This document shows, in pieces, positions 19,168-27,810 of a stretch of DNA of 57,265 nucleotides. Source of the DNA: Candidatus Saccharimonadota bacterium (lineage in GTDB: Bacteria; Patescibacteriota; Saccharimonadia; Saccharimonadales; Saccharimonadaceae). Both the position numbers and the translations under genes were made by a program. The DNA lies in the NCBI GenBank assembly GCA_016282495.1, contig JAEEKR010000014.1, positions 1 through 57,265 on the forward strand, read 5' to 3'. Each line of letters begins with the position of its first letter. Position 1 is the first letter of the stretch. The notes under the pieces were generated by a model that searched no databases, was not told the origin of the DNA, and was given only the letters and a program-made list of their open reading frames with translations.

Positions 19168-22100
19168 TTACACGGTTGTAGTGCGATTTCTAATATCGTT
19201 GTAGATGATGGCGTACTCTGTTATGACGGTTTCTGAATCAACCGCGACGTTATTACCAGAATCTATATAGGTTTTCTTAGTATAGTCATTGTCGTCTGTG
19301 AAATCATATCTGGTAGATGGGTCATATTCGGCGATGTAGTTTAGATACTTCATTGTTTCTAGAGCAATAATAACATTCTCCTTTGTTAAACCAGATTGTC
19401 GTGCAAGAACCCCTTCATAGGAATTATCTAGAGGGTGATTACTATAATATTCTTCTAGATATGCAACTTCGGATGAAGTATACTCTGGGTCGATAGACTC
19501 CATTAGGCGCTGGTCTTCAAGGAAGCGTTGATAATATTCGCCTTCTTCTGACCAGCTTGGAGTAGCAGAAGTGACTCCATTCCCATAATCGGCTCCCCCT
19601 GATGTATTACCCGCTACGCACGTTTCTCCCGTGATCCAGCCAATATTCCTTGCTACGTTAGTGTTTTGGATTACATCTAATGCATCGCCTATGATAGGGA
19701 TTGCACCAATACCGGAATTAGCTATCGTATTTGCGGCTTCAGAATCTGTTTCTACTGTGCCAACTTGGAAGTCATTTGAGATGTTCTGATCGGCAAAGCC
19801 AAAAGTTGATGAACGTTCGCTACAGTATTTAACGTATTTTGATAAATTAGACCCTTCTTTTATTTTTGGCGCTCCACTTGAGGTTTGGCCATCAAAGTTT
19901 TCGCCACCATCAAGATTTGCTACTCGGTCGATGATGTCGATAGGGTTTTCTTCTATGGTTTTACTTTTTACATCTGTTACAATATACGGGTTGCAGTATG
20001 CGTCGCCTACAGCTCCGATAGATTCTAGGTATGGGCAATTGCCAGTTCCTTCGATCATTTTCGCAGCTGTAACTGCAGATGCAGAAGGAAGTATAGAATT
20101 TAGAGAACTCTTTGTAATATTTCCGAGAGTCGTTAATAAGCCGGAGGCTGTGTAGCTAGTGGTATAGAATGAAGCAAATTTTGTGAGTAGCGAACCTAAG
20201 AAAGTGTATTGAGATGTCGCATCAAAAGGACTACGGTTGGCGCGTTCGTATTCGGCATTATCAGCGATTACTTTTTCATGTTCAATTGAATAAGCTAAGA
20301 GCCCGCTTTTATTTGTTAATGAACCTCCTCCAGATCTATGATTGCTCCCCATATACATATTTGCGCCAGAAACAAGTGCATTGCCAAGATCCTCTCCAGC
20401 TAGGTTGCTAATCAAATCCCTGGTTAGCATAGCAGCTAGCTTTGGCACGATTAGCTTTATTGCAACTGTTACAGCGGCTCCTATTGCTATACTTGTAGCA
20501 ATACTTACACCAACATCCTTGATTAAAGAAGTTCCCATTGACAATATAGCTTCCACGACTGATATTACGGCGCTTGCTGCTGCGGTTGCGATTTTAGCGA
20601 TAGTACAAGTCACAAATGATACTGCTCCAACTCCAAGTTTTTTTAGTATTCCATCGAAACTTCCTGAAATATTGAACGATTGGACACTCGGGTCGTTTTG
20701 GTTTACTGCCGTATTGCCATATAAAGCAGCAATTCCCGCAGATTGCATAGCCGATACATTTTCTCTTGTAGTATATTCTTCTATATCATGACTTTCATCA
20801 TCTTCTCTAACACTATCTACGGTGATTCCGTCTTCGTCGGTGACTCTCCAGCTTTTTGTATCAGCGGTAGTCACTAGAGATTCCGATAAGACGTGGATTG
20901 GAGAATCAACACCTTCTCCGTATTGTGTTTTTTGAATGGCTTCAGTAAAACTCGATATTAATTTGACAACTTGTAAACCTTCAGCCGCTGCAGCTAGGAT
21001 GCTAATTGAACCAATAACACCTGCGACTGCGCATACGACGTTTGCTGTCATTTGTGCTACATTAGCTGCGCCAGAGGCTTTGGCTGCCTTGGCTGATTTT
21101 GCTACTTTATTAGCCTCTGCTTTAACGTCATCAACGTCCATCCCAGCCTTTACCTTTGACTCTTCGCCTGGGACCTCGCTAATTTCTCCGGTTTTTGTCC
21201 CGTCATCGTTCGTTTTCGATTCGATATCCCCTACTTTCGCCCTCCCAGATACTTCGTCTGCACCTTTACTCATATCTGATTTTGCGACATCTAGCTCTGC
21301 CGCTTTCGCAGACTTAGTATTTCCTGCCTCCTCTGCTTCCACCCTTTCTCGGAAGTTTTTGAAGTGGTTTCGCGAGGTGTCTATTCTATTTATGAACCGA
21401 AGTGTAAGGTTATCAAACCAGGCTCCAACAGAACCTTTCCAGGTACGAGATGCTTTATTGTAAGCATTTCTAAAATCGGCCAGTTTTGAATATGCCTCAT
21501 CAAAACTTATGGATTTACCAAATTTTTCGCCATCCAGTTCAAACCCATCACCAATTTTTGAGGCTAAACTGTCGTCTGGAGCTATAAGCGTTCTTGTTGG
21601 TGAACCATCATCTAATGCTAAATATGTTTTGCCGCCTATCTCGACTTCTTCTATTCCTTGGGCTTTTAACTTAGCACTTTGTTTAGACGTTATTTTAAAT
21701 TTATGTTTTCCAAAGAATGTCGTATGTATACAATCTTTTGTTAAACCGCCGTTTGTTTGATACCTAAAGAAACTTCTTGATCTTAAGGAAGTACTAACCC
21801 CCATTGAGTCGAAGTTACCAATGAACTGCGAAACTAAGCTAAATGGCATGAGACTTTGGCCACCAAGCATAAGGCCGCCAACGCCCATAAACAGTGCGAT
21901 AATGGCACCAATTGGGCCACCTTTTTTAAGTTTGCCTTTAAGACCGCCTTTTTTGCCTCCGGCTTTGGCTCCACGCACATTATTTATGAAACTTCCGCCA
22001 GCTTCGGCGCCTAGAACACTTGCTGCTCCCGCGCCAGTTTTAGCAATTGGACTAGCTACAGCGCTTTTTTCGGCATCGCCTAGGTTTCTGCTTGCGTCCT

Positions 22101-22272
22101 CTGCTTTTTCGGCTTTTTTTGATCTTTTTGGTTTTGATGTTTTATAAAAATCAGAATCGCCATAGGCGTTATCTTCTTCTGACCCAAAAAGGCCATAAGA
22201 GCGTTCATCTTCTGGCTGAAATAAGCCATACCTCTCTTCTTCGGAATCTCCCTTATTACGACCAAATGCCAT
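19168..22272 (-). CDS. Very large multi-domain membrane protein of unknown function, possible secretion-apparatus component
   Basis: 1034 aa; acidic N-terminus with repeated YGLF motifs, Lys/Gly-rich segment before the first TM, central Ala-rich TM clusters, Cys-containing C-terminal domain. Confidence 0.75.
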   Translation of the reverse strand: MAFGRNKGDSEEERYGLFQPEDERSYGLFGSEEDNAYGDSDFYKTSKPKRSKKAEKAEDASRNLGDAEKSAVASPIAKTGAGAASVLGAEAGGSFINNVRGAKAGGKKGGLKGKLKKGGPIGAIIALFMGVGGLMLGGQSLMPFSLVSQFIGNFDSMGVSTSLRSRSFFRYQTNGGLTKDCIHTTFFGKHKFKITSKQSAKLKAQGIEEVEIGGKTYLALDDGSPTRTLIAPDDSLASKIGDGFELDGEKFGKSISFDEAYSKLADFRNAYNKASRTWKGSVGAWFDNLTLRFINRIDTSRNHFKNFRERVEAEEAGNTKSAKAAELDVAKSDMSKGADEVSGRAKVGDIESKTNDDGTKTGEISEVPGEESKVKAGMDVDDVKAEANKVAKSAKAAKASGAANVAQMTANVVCAVAGVIGSISILAAAAEGLQVVKLISSFTEAIQKTQYGEGVDSPIHVLSESLVTTADTKSWRVTDEDGITVDSVREDDESHDIEEYTTRENVSAMQSAGIAALYGNTAVNQNDPSVQSFNISGSFDGILKKLGVGAVSFVTCTIAKIATAAASAVISVVEAILSMGTSLIKDVGVSIATSIAIGAAVTVAIKLIVPKLAAMLTRDLISNLAGEDLGNALVSGANMYMGSNHRSGGGSLTNKSGLLAYSIEHEKVIADNAEYERANRSPFDATSQYTFLGSLLTKFASFYTTSYTASGLLTTLGNITKSSLNSILPSASAVTAAKMIEGTGNCPYLESIGAVGDAYCNPYIVTDVKSKTIEENPIDIIDRVANLDGGENFDGQTSSGAPKIKEGSNLSKYVKYCSERSSTFGFADQNISNDFQVGTVETDSEAANTIANSGIGAIPIIGDALDVIQNTNVARNIGWITGETCVAGNTSGGADYGNGVTSATPSWSEEGEYYQRFLEDQRLMESIDPEYTSSEVAYLEEYYSNHPLDNSYEGVLARQSGLTKENVIIALETMKYLNYIAEYDPSTRYDFTDDNDYTKKTYIDSGNNVAVDSETVITEYAIIYNDIRNRTTTV

Positions 22273-22351
22273 ATTGGTCTTATTTTATATCATGTGGCCA
22301 AAAAACACAAGCATATTGACTTTTCTGGATATTTGTGCTCATAATGAGATT

Positions 22352-22552
22352 ATGAGTCGCCAAAACAAACATTCTAAAAATCAGATCTATGAACCAAAAA
22401 GGTGTTGGGTTGGTGAGATTCAAAAGATCTGCTATGCCTCAAAAGAAGAAGCTGAAGTGGCGGCTAAAGTTACTGAATATGATCATGGTGCTAAAAATCT
22501 TGGCGTTTATAAATGCGAGTATGGTGATCATTGGCATTTGAGTTCGAAGTAG
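22352..22552 (+). CDS. Small conserved-looking protein with YKCEYGDHWHLSS tail
   Basis: ATG at 22352 with TTGACT-18 bp-CATAAT exactly 6 nt upstream; 66 aa. Confidence 0.6.
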   Translation: MSRQNKHSKNQIYEPKRCWVGEIQKICYASKEEAEVAAKVTEYDHGAKNLGVYKCEYGDHWHLSSK

Positions 22553-24524
22553 TTTTTTTCATGATGCCACTATCGGGAGCCTTTACAGGCAATTTTTTAT
22601 TGTATTTGGTTTTATTTTTGATAAGTATTGTTTGTGGTTCTCCACGTTCTCCTGTGTTTGAAAATGGTATTAATGAAATTGTATTATCGATATTTTTGTT
22701 TAAATCTGTGATGGTAAAATGATTTTCGGTTAACTTGCCAAGGAACGCATCATTTAGGATTAGATATACATTCTCTTCTTCCGATTTTGAAAAATCAATT
22801 GTGATTGAGTTTTCGTTTTCAGCATAATTGATTATTTTTGTTTCTGTTTCTACTTCATCTATTTTACTTAAGACATCGAGTTTGGCAGACATGGTGCCAA
22901 TTAAACCATTTTTGTCTGTAATTCTAACTTGGATATATCCTGAAACTGGTTCGAAGTAAACTTTGTTGATGGTGGGGTTAACTGTGGTTGTTTCAAAAAC
23001 ACCGTCACAGTCTAAATCCCATTCGTATTTCGTAATATTCGACGAGGCAATTGAGCTGCTTGCATCAAAGAGCAGTTCTTCCCCTACGAGAGCACTGTAT
23101 TCCGGATTGGAAAGAATTGCAGTCGGTCTTTCGATAATGCTATCTGTAGATAAACTGAGCTCTCCAGTAACATCGTATACTTTGCCTCCAGTAGATTCGG
23201 CTAGACTATGATATTCTTCGGCTGTTTCTGGTGTTGTGATGATATAGAAATTTACTGGATCAATTTCTAGACTACGTCTTACGACTTGGTGAAAACTAAC
23301 TTTATCTATGTCGATTGGATGATAACCAGCATCTGTTAGAAGTACAACAGTTTTTACGGCCCCAAGCTTCCATTTTTCGGTGTCTAATACTTTTAGTGAT
23401 GCCGACATTGCCGATTCTAATTCGTCGCCACCGCCAGAAACGGTGATGGAATCCAGTTCTTCTTTGAATGTGTCTAAGGTGCACGTTTCAAATCCGCAAT
23501 GCCTAATTGGATCGAACGGATCGGAAAGATCCCGATATTCGTATAATGCGATGCGGCCGTCCATATCTATGGCTTCCTTAGCTAGTCTTAGAGCCTCAGA
23601 TTTGTATTTTTCGATTAAGCCAGACATTGAGCCAGTTGAATCTATCAAGATTGCTACATCGTGCGTTGATAGATTGACCTCGACTTTTGGTATTTTATCT
23701 GGAAAATGATCAGAAAGCTTATTATTAATTACTTTTGCTAATTTGTCATATATACCGTCTGATACGTAAGAGACGTGGCTTTTTAATGGCTGGAGGATTG
23801 AAATATATTTGCTACAAATTATGTCGTGATAATTACACCAAGCACCTAGTTTGTCGATATAGTTATTTGGTTGATACGGATCATTTTTCCCCAATATTCC
23901 TTCATATGCTTTGCAGTCTGGCACGTAAGCACGGTAATTAGATAAGTTTTTACCGCGGCAAGCGTCTGGATTTGATCCAGAACCTTCTGGTAAGTACAGT
24001 TTTGGGTCCCCTAAAGTGGCGGCGTAAATTATTTTGGAAGAATCTATTGTCTTGATGGCGTTAGACACTACAAGGCCGCCCTGTGAATATCCAGAAATTA
24101 CATATTTAGTTGATTTGCAGTTAGAACTTGTAGCATTGATATAAGAAGTCAACTCTTCCGTTCCTGTTTTTACACTATCGCCAAACGCATAAGATTCTCC
24201 TGCGCTCACATAAGCACCTATACTGTTGATAACTTCAGACAACGAATTAAACCCGATTGCCGTAGCGGGATACTGGTGACCATTCTGTGGCGAGCTGCCT
24301 AGTTCGTAAAAACTGTATTTTATACTTTTACCGCTGATGTTCTCTTCGATTTTGTTTTTAAATTCTTGATAATTTTTATCATTTAATGATTCGCCTGAAC
24401 CTCTTGCGAATACAAAAGCCACGTCTTTACATTCATCCTTTGAAATAGTTTGGCTGTTTTGAACGTTTAGTAATAGCAGCGGCAAAAGTAGCAAGCTGTA
24501 TTTGATTTTATTAAGATATTCCAT
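22491..24524 (-). CDS. Secreted cutinase-family esterase fused to VWA and PKD-like domains
   Basis: Signal peptide; VAFVFARGSGES, VISGYSQGGLVV, CNYHDIIC...H cutinase motifs; VAILIDSTGSMSG VWA MIDAS; LFDASSSIASSNITKYEWDLDCDG PKD-like. Confidence 0.85.
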   Translation of the reverse strand: MEYLNKIKYSLLLLPLLLLNVQNSQTISKDECKDVAFVFARGSGESLNDKNYQEFKNKIEENISGKSIKYSFYELGSSPQNGHQYPATAIGFNSLSEVINSIGAYVSAGESYAFGDSVKTGTEELTSYINATSSNCKSTKYVISGYSQGGLVVSNAIKTIDSSKIIYAATLGDPKLYLPEGSGSNPDACRGKNLSNYRAYVPDCKAYEGILGKNDPYQPNNYIDKLGAWCNYHDIICSKYISILQPLKSHVSYVSDGIYDKLAKVINNKLSDHFPDKIPKVEVNLSTHDVAILIDSTGSMSGLIEKYKSEALRLAKEAIDMDGRIALYEYRDLSDPFDPIRHCGFETCTLDTFKEELDSITVSGGGDELESAMSASLKVLDTEKWKLGAVKTVVLLTDAGYHPIDIDKVSFHQVVRRSLEIDPVNFYIITTPETAEEYHSLAESTGGKVYDVTGELSLSTDSIIERPTAILSNPEYSALVGEELLFDASSSIASSNITKYEWDLDCDGVFETTTVNPTINKVYFEPVSGYIQVRITDKNGLIGTMSAKLDVLSKIDEVETETKIINYAENENSITIDFSKSEEENVYLILNDAFLGKLTENHFTITDLNKNIDNTISLIPFSNTGERGEPQTILIKNKTKYNKKLPVKAPDSGIMKKTTSNSNANDHHTRIYKRQDF

Positions 24525-24652
24525 ATTTTCCCTTAATTAGTTTTGGTGGCAGTTTAGAAAAAGCCTTTAAAAACTACAACCTTAAGCGTAATTAACTTGT
24601 GATTTGATTTTTGATTTGTTTTAAGGTAGGATATAAAAAAGAGGCGAAAAAG

Positions 24653-25195
24653 ATGACAAAACAGCTTGAATGGGATCAATATTTTATGGACATTGCCGAT
24701 GAAGTGGCAAAAAAATCTAAGGACCCCTCCTCACAAAATGGGTGTGTGATTGTAGATTCTAGGCATCGTCCGGTATCTTTTGGTTATAATGGTACGATTC
24801 AAGGTGCGGATGAAACTAAGCTGACACTGTCTGAACGTCCAATGAAATATTATTTTGCTATTCATTCCGAGATGAATGCGGTGTTGTTTGCACAGCGAGA
24901 TTTGACCGGTTGTACTTTATATAATCGTATTGCAACATGTGAAAACTGTTTGAAATATTGTTTGCAAGCAGGAATTAAAAGGTTCGTATATAAGGAACTT
25001 CGTGTTGCTTCTTATAATAAAACTACTAAAACTATGACAAATGTCGACACCGATGAGGCTGTAATCAGGCTTCTTGCTGCAATGCCTGAAGTTGAAACTT
25101 TAAATATTACTAACGGGAAAACTTATACCCAGGATATACTGGATTCTTATGATAAGAATTCTGAAGAGTACAATCGCTTAGCCAAGTGGATTTAG
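24653..25195 (+). CDS. dCMP deaminase/cytidine deaminase family
   Basis: HSEMNAVLFAQRDLTGCTLYNRIATCENCLKYC zinc site. Confidence 0.88.
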   Translation: MTKQLEWDQYFMDIADEVAKKSKDPSSQNGCVIVDSRHRPVSFGYNGTIQGADETKLTLSERPMKYYFAIHSEMNAVLFAQRDLTGCTLYNRIATCENCLKYCLQAGIKRFVYKELRVASYNKTTKTMTNVDTDEAVIRLLAAMPEVETLNITNGKTYTQDILDSYDKNSEEYNRLAKWI

Positions 25196-25196
25196 T

Positions 25197-26609
25197 TTAT
25201 TGATTTTGCGCTTCATTTTGTGATTGATGCAAATATAGGAAGATAGGTAAGGTACCAACTCTGGTATCTTTGGCGGTTTCACTCCACTGACTATCGCCAG
25301 TATACATACCACCTTTATATAGATTTGTCCCTGTATAAACATATGAAGAATTTGTGTCGTGATAATCCCTGGCGCCTGTTCCGTTGAAAGTTTCGGTGAA
25401 CATAGCGATGCTAGATAATGTTGATAAATCGTTTTTAAGATTAAATCTCTTAGTATTATATTTAAACTGTGAAATTTCCCTCTTAATTGCATCGATAGCT
25501 GCCGGTGCAAAGTCTTCGAAATAGATTCCTTTTGGCACAAGTGTGGTGGTTTGCCCTAGTTTTTGGCCATTATGAAGATAGGTGCTGAAATTGCAACCCG
25601 ACTCTCTGTAGTGGATAGCACAGATCGTTTCTGGAAGAATATTTAATCCAGTTTCTTCTTTGACTGTATTGGCAATTTCTTTGTAGGTTTCGATATGCTT
25701 TTCGTAGATGTTTTTAACTTCTTCAAGTTGTTTTTTCATGGAATCGGTAAGCTCTAGTTTTACGTTCATGTCCATTTCTACTGTATCGTCTGGGTTTTGG
25801 ATGTTTTCAGCTGTTGTTCCACTTGCTTCTGTTCCATTTTCGGTAGTGGTTTCGGTTTTTGTACTTTCTTCTTTTGTCGTTTCTTCTTTTGTGGTGCTTG
25901 TCTCAGGTATAGTAACTTCGTTTGTTTCTTCATTGAATGAGAAAGGCGTTTCTTGTTTTGGTTCGTCTACGATGTTTTCTATACTGTTGCCGTTGGTTGG
26001 TTCGGCAGCATACGTTTTTTTATTGCCTTTTTTGGCGCTAGCAACTGTCGTGACTGTAGCTGCAACGAGTAGTGCCGCAATGACCTTTTGTCCTATTCGC
26101 TTGCGTCTATTCTTAATTTCGCGTGCTTTTTCTGAAAGATTATCCGTTTCTTTTTTAGCTTCCTGTTGTTGATGATGGTGAACTTTAGTTTTTTCTATTG
26201 GAGAAAAACTTTTTTCGGATTTCGTGAAATCTTCATCTGTAAAATGCAGTGTTGAAGGTTGAATTTTTGGGATTTCGAGATTTGTAGTTGAGCTAGAATG
26301 CTTAGAGTTTGGAATTGATGGCGGAGAGAATCGTTTAGTTGGTTGGTCGATTTTTTCGTCTGGTGAATTTTTTTCTGATTTAAAGTGTGGAATTTCAATG
26401 GAACCTTGAGTTTTGGGTTGACTATTTGGTAGTGGCCCAAGTGTCAGATTTTTGTTGTTTGCGGGAGAATCGTAACGCGGGTCTATTTTATCAAATTCTC
26501 GTTCTATCTCTCTCGTTATTCTTTTGATTTCTGCTTCTACGTCAATAGATTCCCATTCATTGGGAGATTGTTCATTATTTGTAGAACCGATTTTTTCTGG
26601 TAAACCCAT
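25197..26609 (-). CDS. Membrane-anchored putative lysozyme/lytic-transglycosylase-like protein
   Basis: Long disordered N-terminus, TM (KVIAALLVAATVTTVASA), Thr/Glu-rich linker, C-terminal TICAIHYRESGCNFSTYLHNGQKL...FNGTGARDYHDTNSSYVYTGTNLYKGGMY. Confidence 0.65.
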   Translation of the reverse strand: MGLPEKIGSTNNEQSPNEWESIDVEAEIKRITREIEREFDKIDPRYDSPANNKNLTLGPLPNSQPKTQGSIEIPHFKSEKNSPDEKIDQPTKRFSPPSIPNSKHSSSTTNLEIPKIQPSTLHFTDEDFTKSEKSFSPIEKTKVHHHQQQEAKKETDNLSEKAREIKNRRKRIGQKVIAALLVAATVTTVASAKKGNKKTYAAEPTNGNSIENIVDEPKQETPFSFNEETNEVTIPETSTTKEETTKEESTKTETTTENGTEASGTTAENIQNPDDTVEMDMNVKLELTDSMKKQLEEVKNIYEKHIETYKEIANTVKEETGLNILPETICAIHYRESGCNFSTYLHNGQKLGQTTTLVPKGIYFEDFAPAAIDAIKREISQFKYNTKRFNLKNDLSTLSSIAMFTETFNGTGARDYHDTNSSYVYTGTNLYKGGMYTGDSQWSETAKDTRVGTLPIFLYLHQSQNEAQNQ

Positions 26610-26639
26610 AATACTTATTGTAAATTTTTTTTGCTATTT

Positions 26640-27287
26640 TTACCAGACGATTTTTGCTTTTCCCCATTTTTCGAGCTGTTCATTGGTTTTAGAAAAGTGT
26701 TTACAACCAAAAAATCCACTGTAGGCGGAGAGTGGTGATGGATGGGCAGCTTCTAGAACAAGATGTTTAGATTGGTCTATGAGTGATTTTTTACTTCTAG
26801 CGTCTCTGCCCCAAAGCAGAAATACTAAGTGATCTTTAGTTTCGTTAAGATACTTAATAGTTGCTTCGGTAAAGGTTTCCCAACCGTGGTTTCGGTGTGA
26901 ACCGGCTTTGTGGGCTTCTACTGTGAGGACATTGTTCAAAAGTAAAACTCCTTGATCTTGCCAGTTTTTGAGATAACCAGTTTTATTGGTGTGATGACCT
27001 ATATCACTATCGATTTCTTTATAAATGTTAACTAAAGATGGAGGGATGGGCTCGGAATTTGGCACAGAGAATGCTAAGCCGTGAGCGGCGCCAGGTGTGT
27101 GATATGGATCTTGGCCGAGAATTACGACTTTTACATCATCTAGATTAGTTGTAAAAGCAGAAAAAACCTGAGTTTTCTTTGGGAAAATAGTTTTATTTGC
27201 GTATTCTTCAGATAAAAATTTAGATAATTCCTGAAAATAAGGTTTTCCAAATTCTGATTCTAAAAAAGGTTTCCAACTTTCGTGCAT
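26640..27287 (-). CDS. ung: Uracil-DNA glycosylase
   Basis: VVILGQDPYHTPGAAHGLAFSVP, HPSPLSAYSGFFGCKHF. Confidence 0.97.
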   Translation of the reverse strand: MHESWKPFLESEFGKPYFQELSKFLSEEYANKTIFPKKTQVFSAFTTNLDDVKVVILGQDPYHTPGAAHGLAFSVPNSEPIPPSLVNIYKEIDSDIGHHTNKTGYLKNWQDQGVLLLNNVLTVEAHKAGSHRNHGWETFTEATIKYLNETKDHLVFLLWGRDARSKKSLIDQSKHLVLEAAHPSPLSAYSGFFGCKHFSKTNEQLEKWGKAKIVW

Positions 27288-27311
27288 AGAATTATTATAG
27301 CATTGAAAAAA

Positions 27312-27331
27312 GAGTCGACCTTAATCGACTC
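27312..27331 (-). terminator. Rho-independent terminator overlapping 3' end of the 27.3-27.7 kb gene
   Basis: GAGTCGA/TCGACTC stem, A6 on + immediately outside. Confidence 0.7.
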
Positions 27332-27734
27332 TGGTGTTTTTGAGGATCTTGATTGAATTTTTGAATAATCTGTTTCTGCTCGGGCTTAAATCATTTGCTA
27401 TGAGCGTCTCAAACATTTTGATTCTTTTTTGCCGGTAGACTTCGCGGTATTCTACGGGCATTTGTTCCATCAGCATGATATCGATTGCGCCGCAGCGATC
27501 CTCTTCGTTTTTTACCTTAGGTGCAAGGTTTTTATAACATCCCATACAAATGCATTCATGAGCTCCAGCATAATATGCATAAAGCTCATCTGCTTTTTTA
27601 TCTACTGTGGCTATTCCTTTACTATTGAATCTAACGAGTGTATCAGTGTTGCATGGTGCCACTTTAGAGAAATCTTCTCTTTTGATACGGAATGGTATTA
27701 ATGTCCCTTTGACAGAGATATAGTATTTTCTCAA
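27321..27734 (-). CDS. Hypothetical Cys-containing protein
   Basis: 137 aa, TTG start behind AGGGGGG SD; TTGACT-17-TATAAT promoter upstream on - strand. Confidence 0.65.
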   Translation of the reverse strand: MRKYYISVKGTLIPFRIKREDFSKVAPCNTDTLVRFNSKGIATVDKKADELYAYYAGAHECICMGCYKNLAPKVKNEEDRCGAIDIMLMEQMPVEYREVYRQKRIKMFETLIANDLSPSRNRLFKNSIKILKNTRVD

Positions 27735-27810
27735 AGTAATCCCCCCTTATATAAGATTTAACTATATCTTTATCATTATAGCACAAAAGAGTAAAAAAGT
27801 CAATATCTGT

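Noticed and set aside
20936-21463. Plus-strand Ala/Ser/Thr-rich ORFs (20342-20791, 20936-21463) opposite the 1034-aa gene
   Set aside because: Low-complexity composition mirrors the Ala-rich sense protein; no promoter or SD found
19168-22272. Definite VirB6/T4SS annotation
   Set aside because: Only general membrane-protein character supports it; no other T4SS gene in window
25708-26172. 154-aa Ser/Val/Phe-rich plus-strand ORF
   Set aside because: Antisense of the Thr/Glu-rich stalk of the lysozyme-like gene
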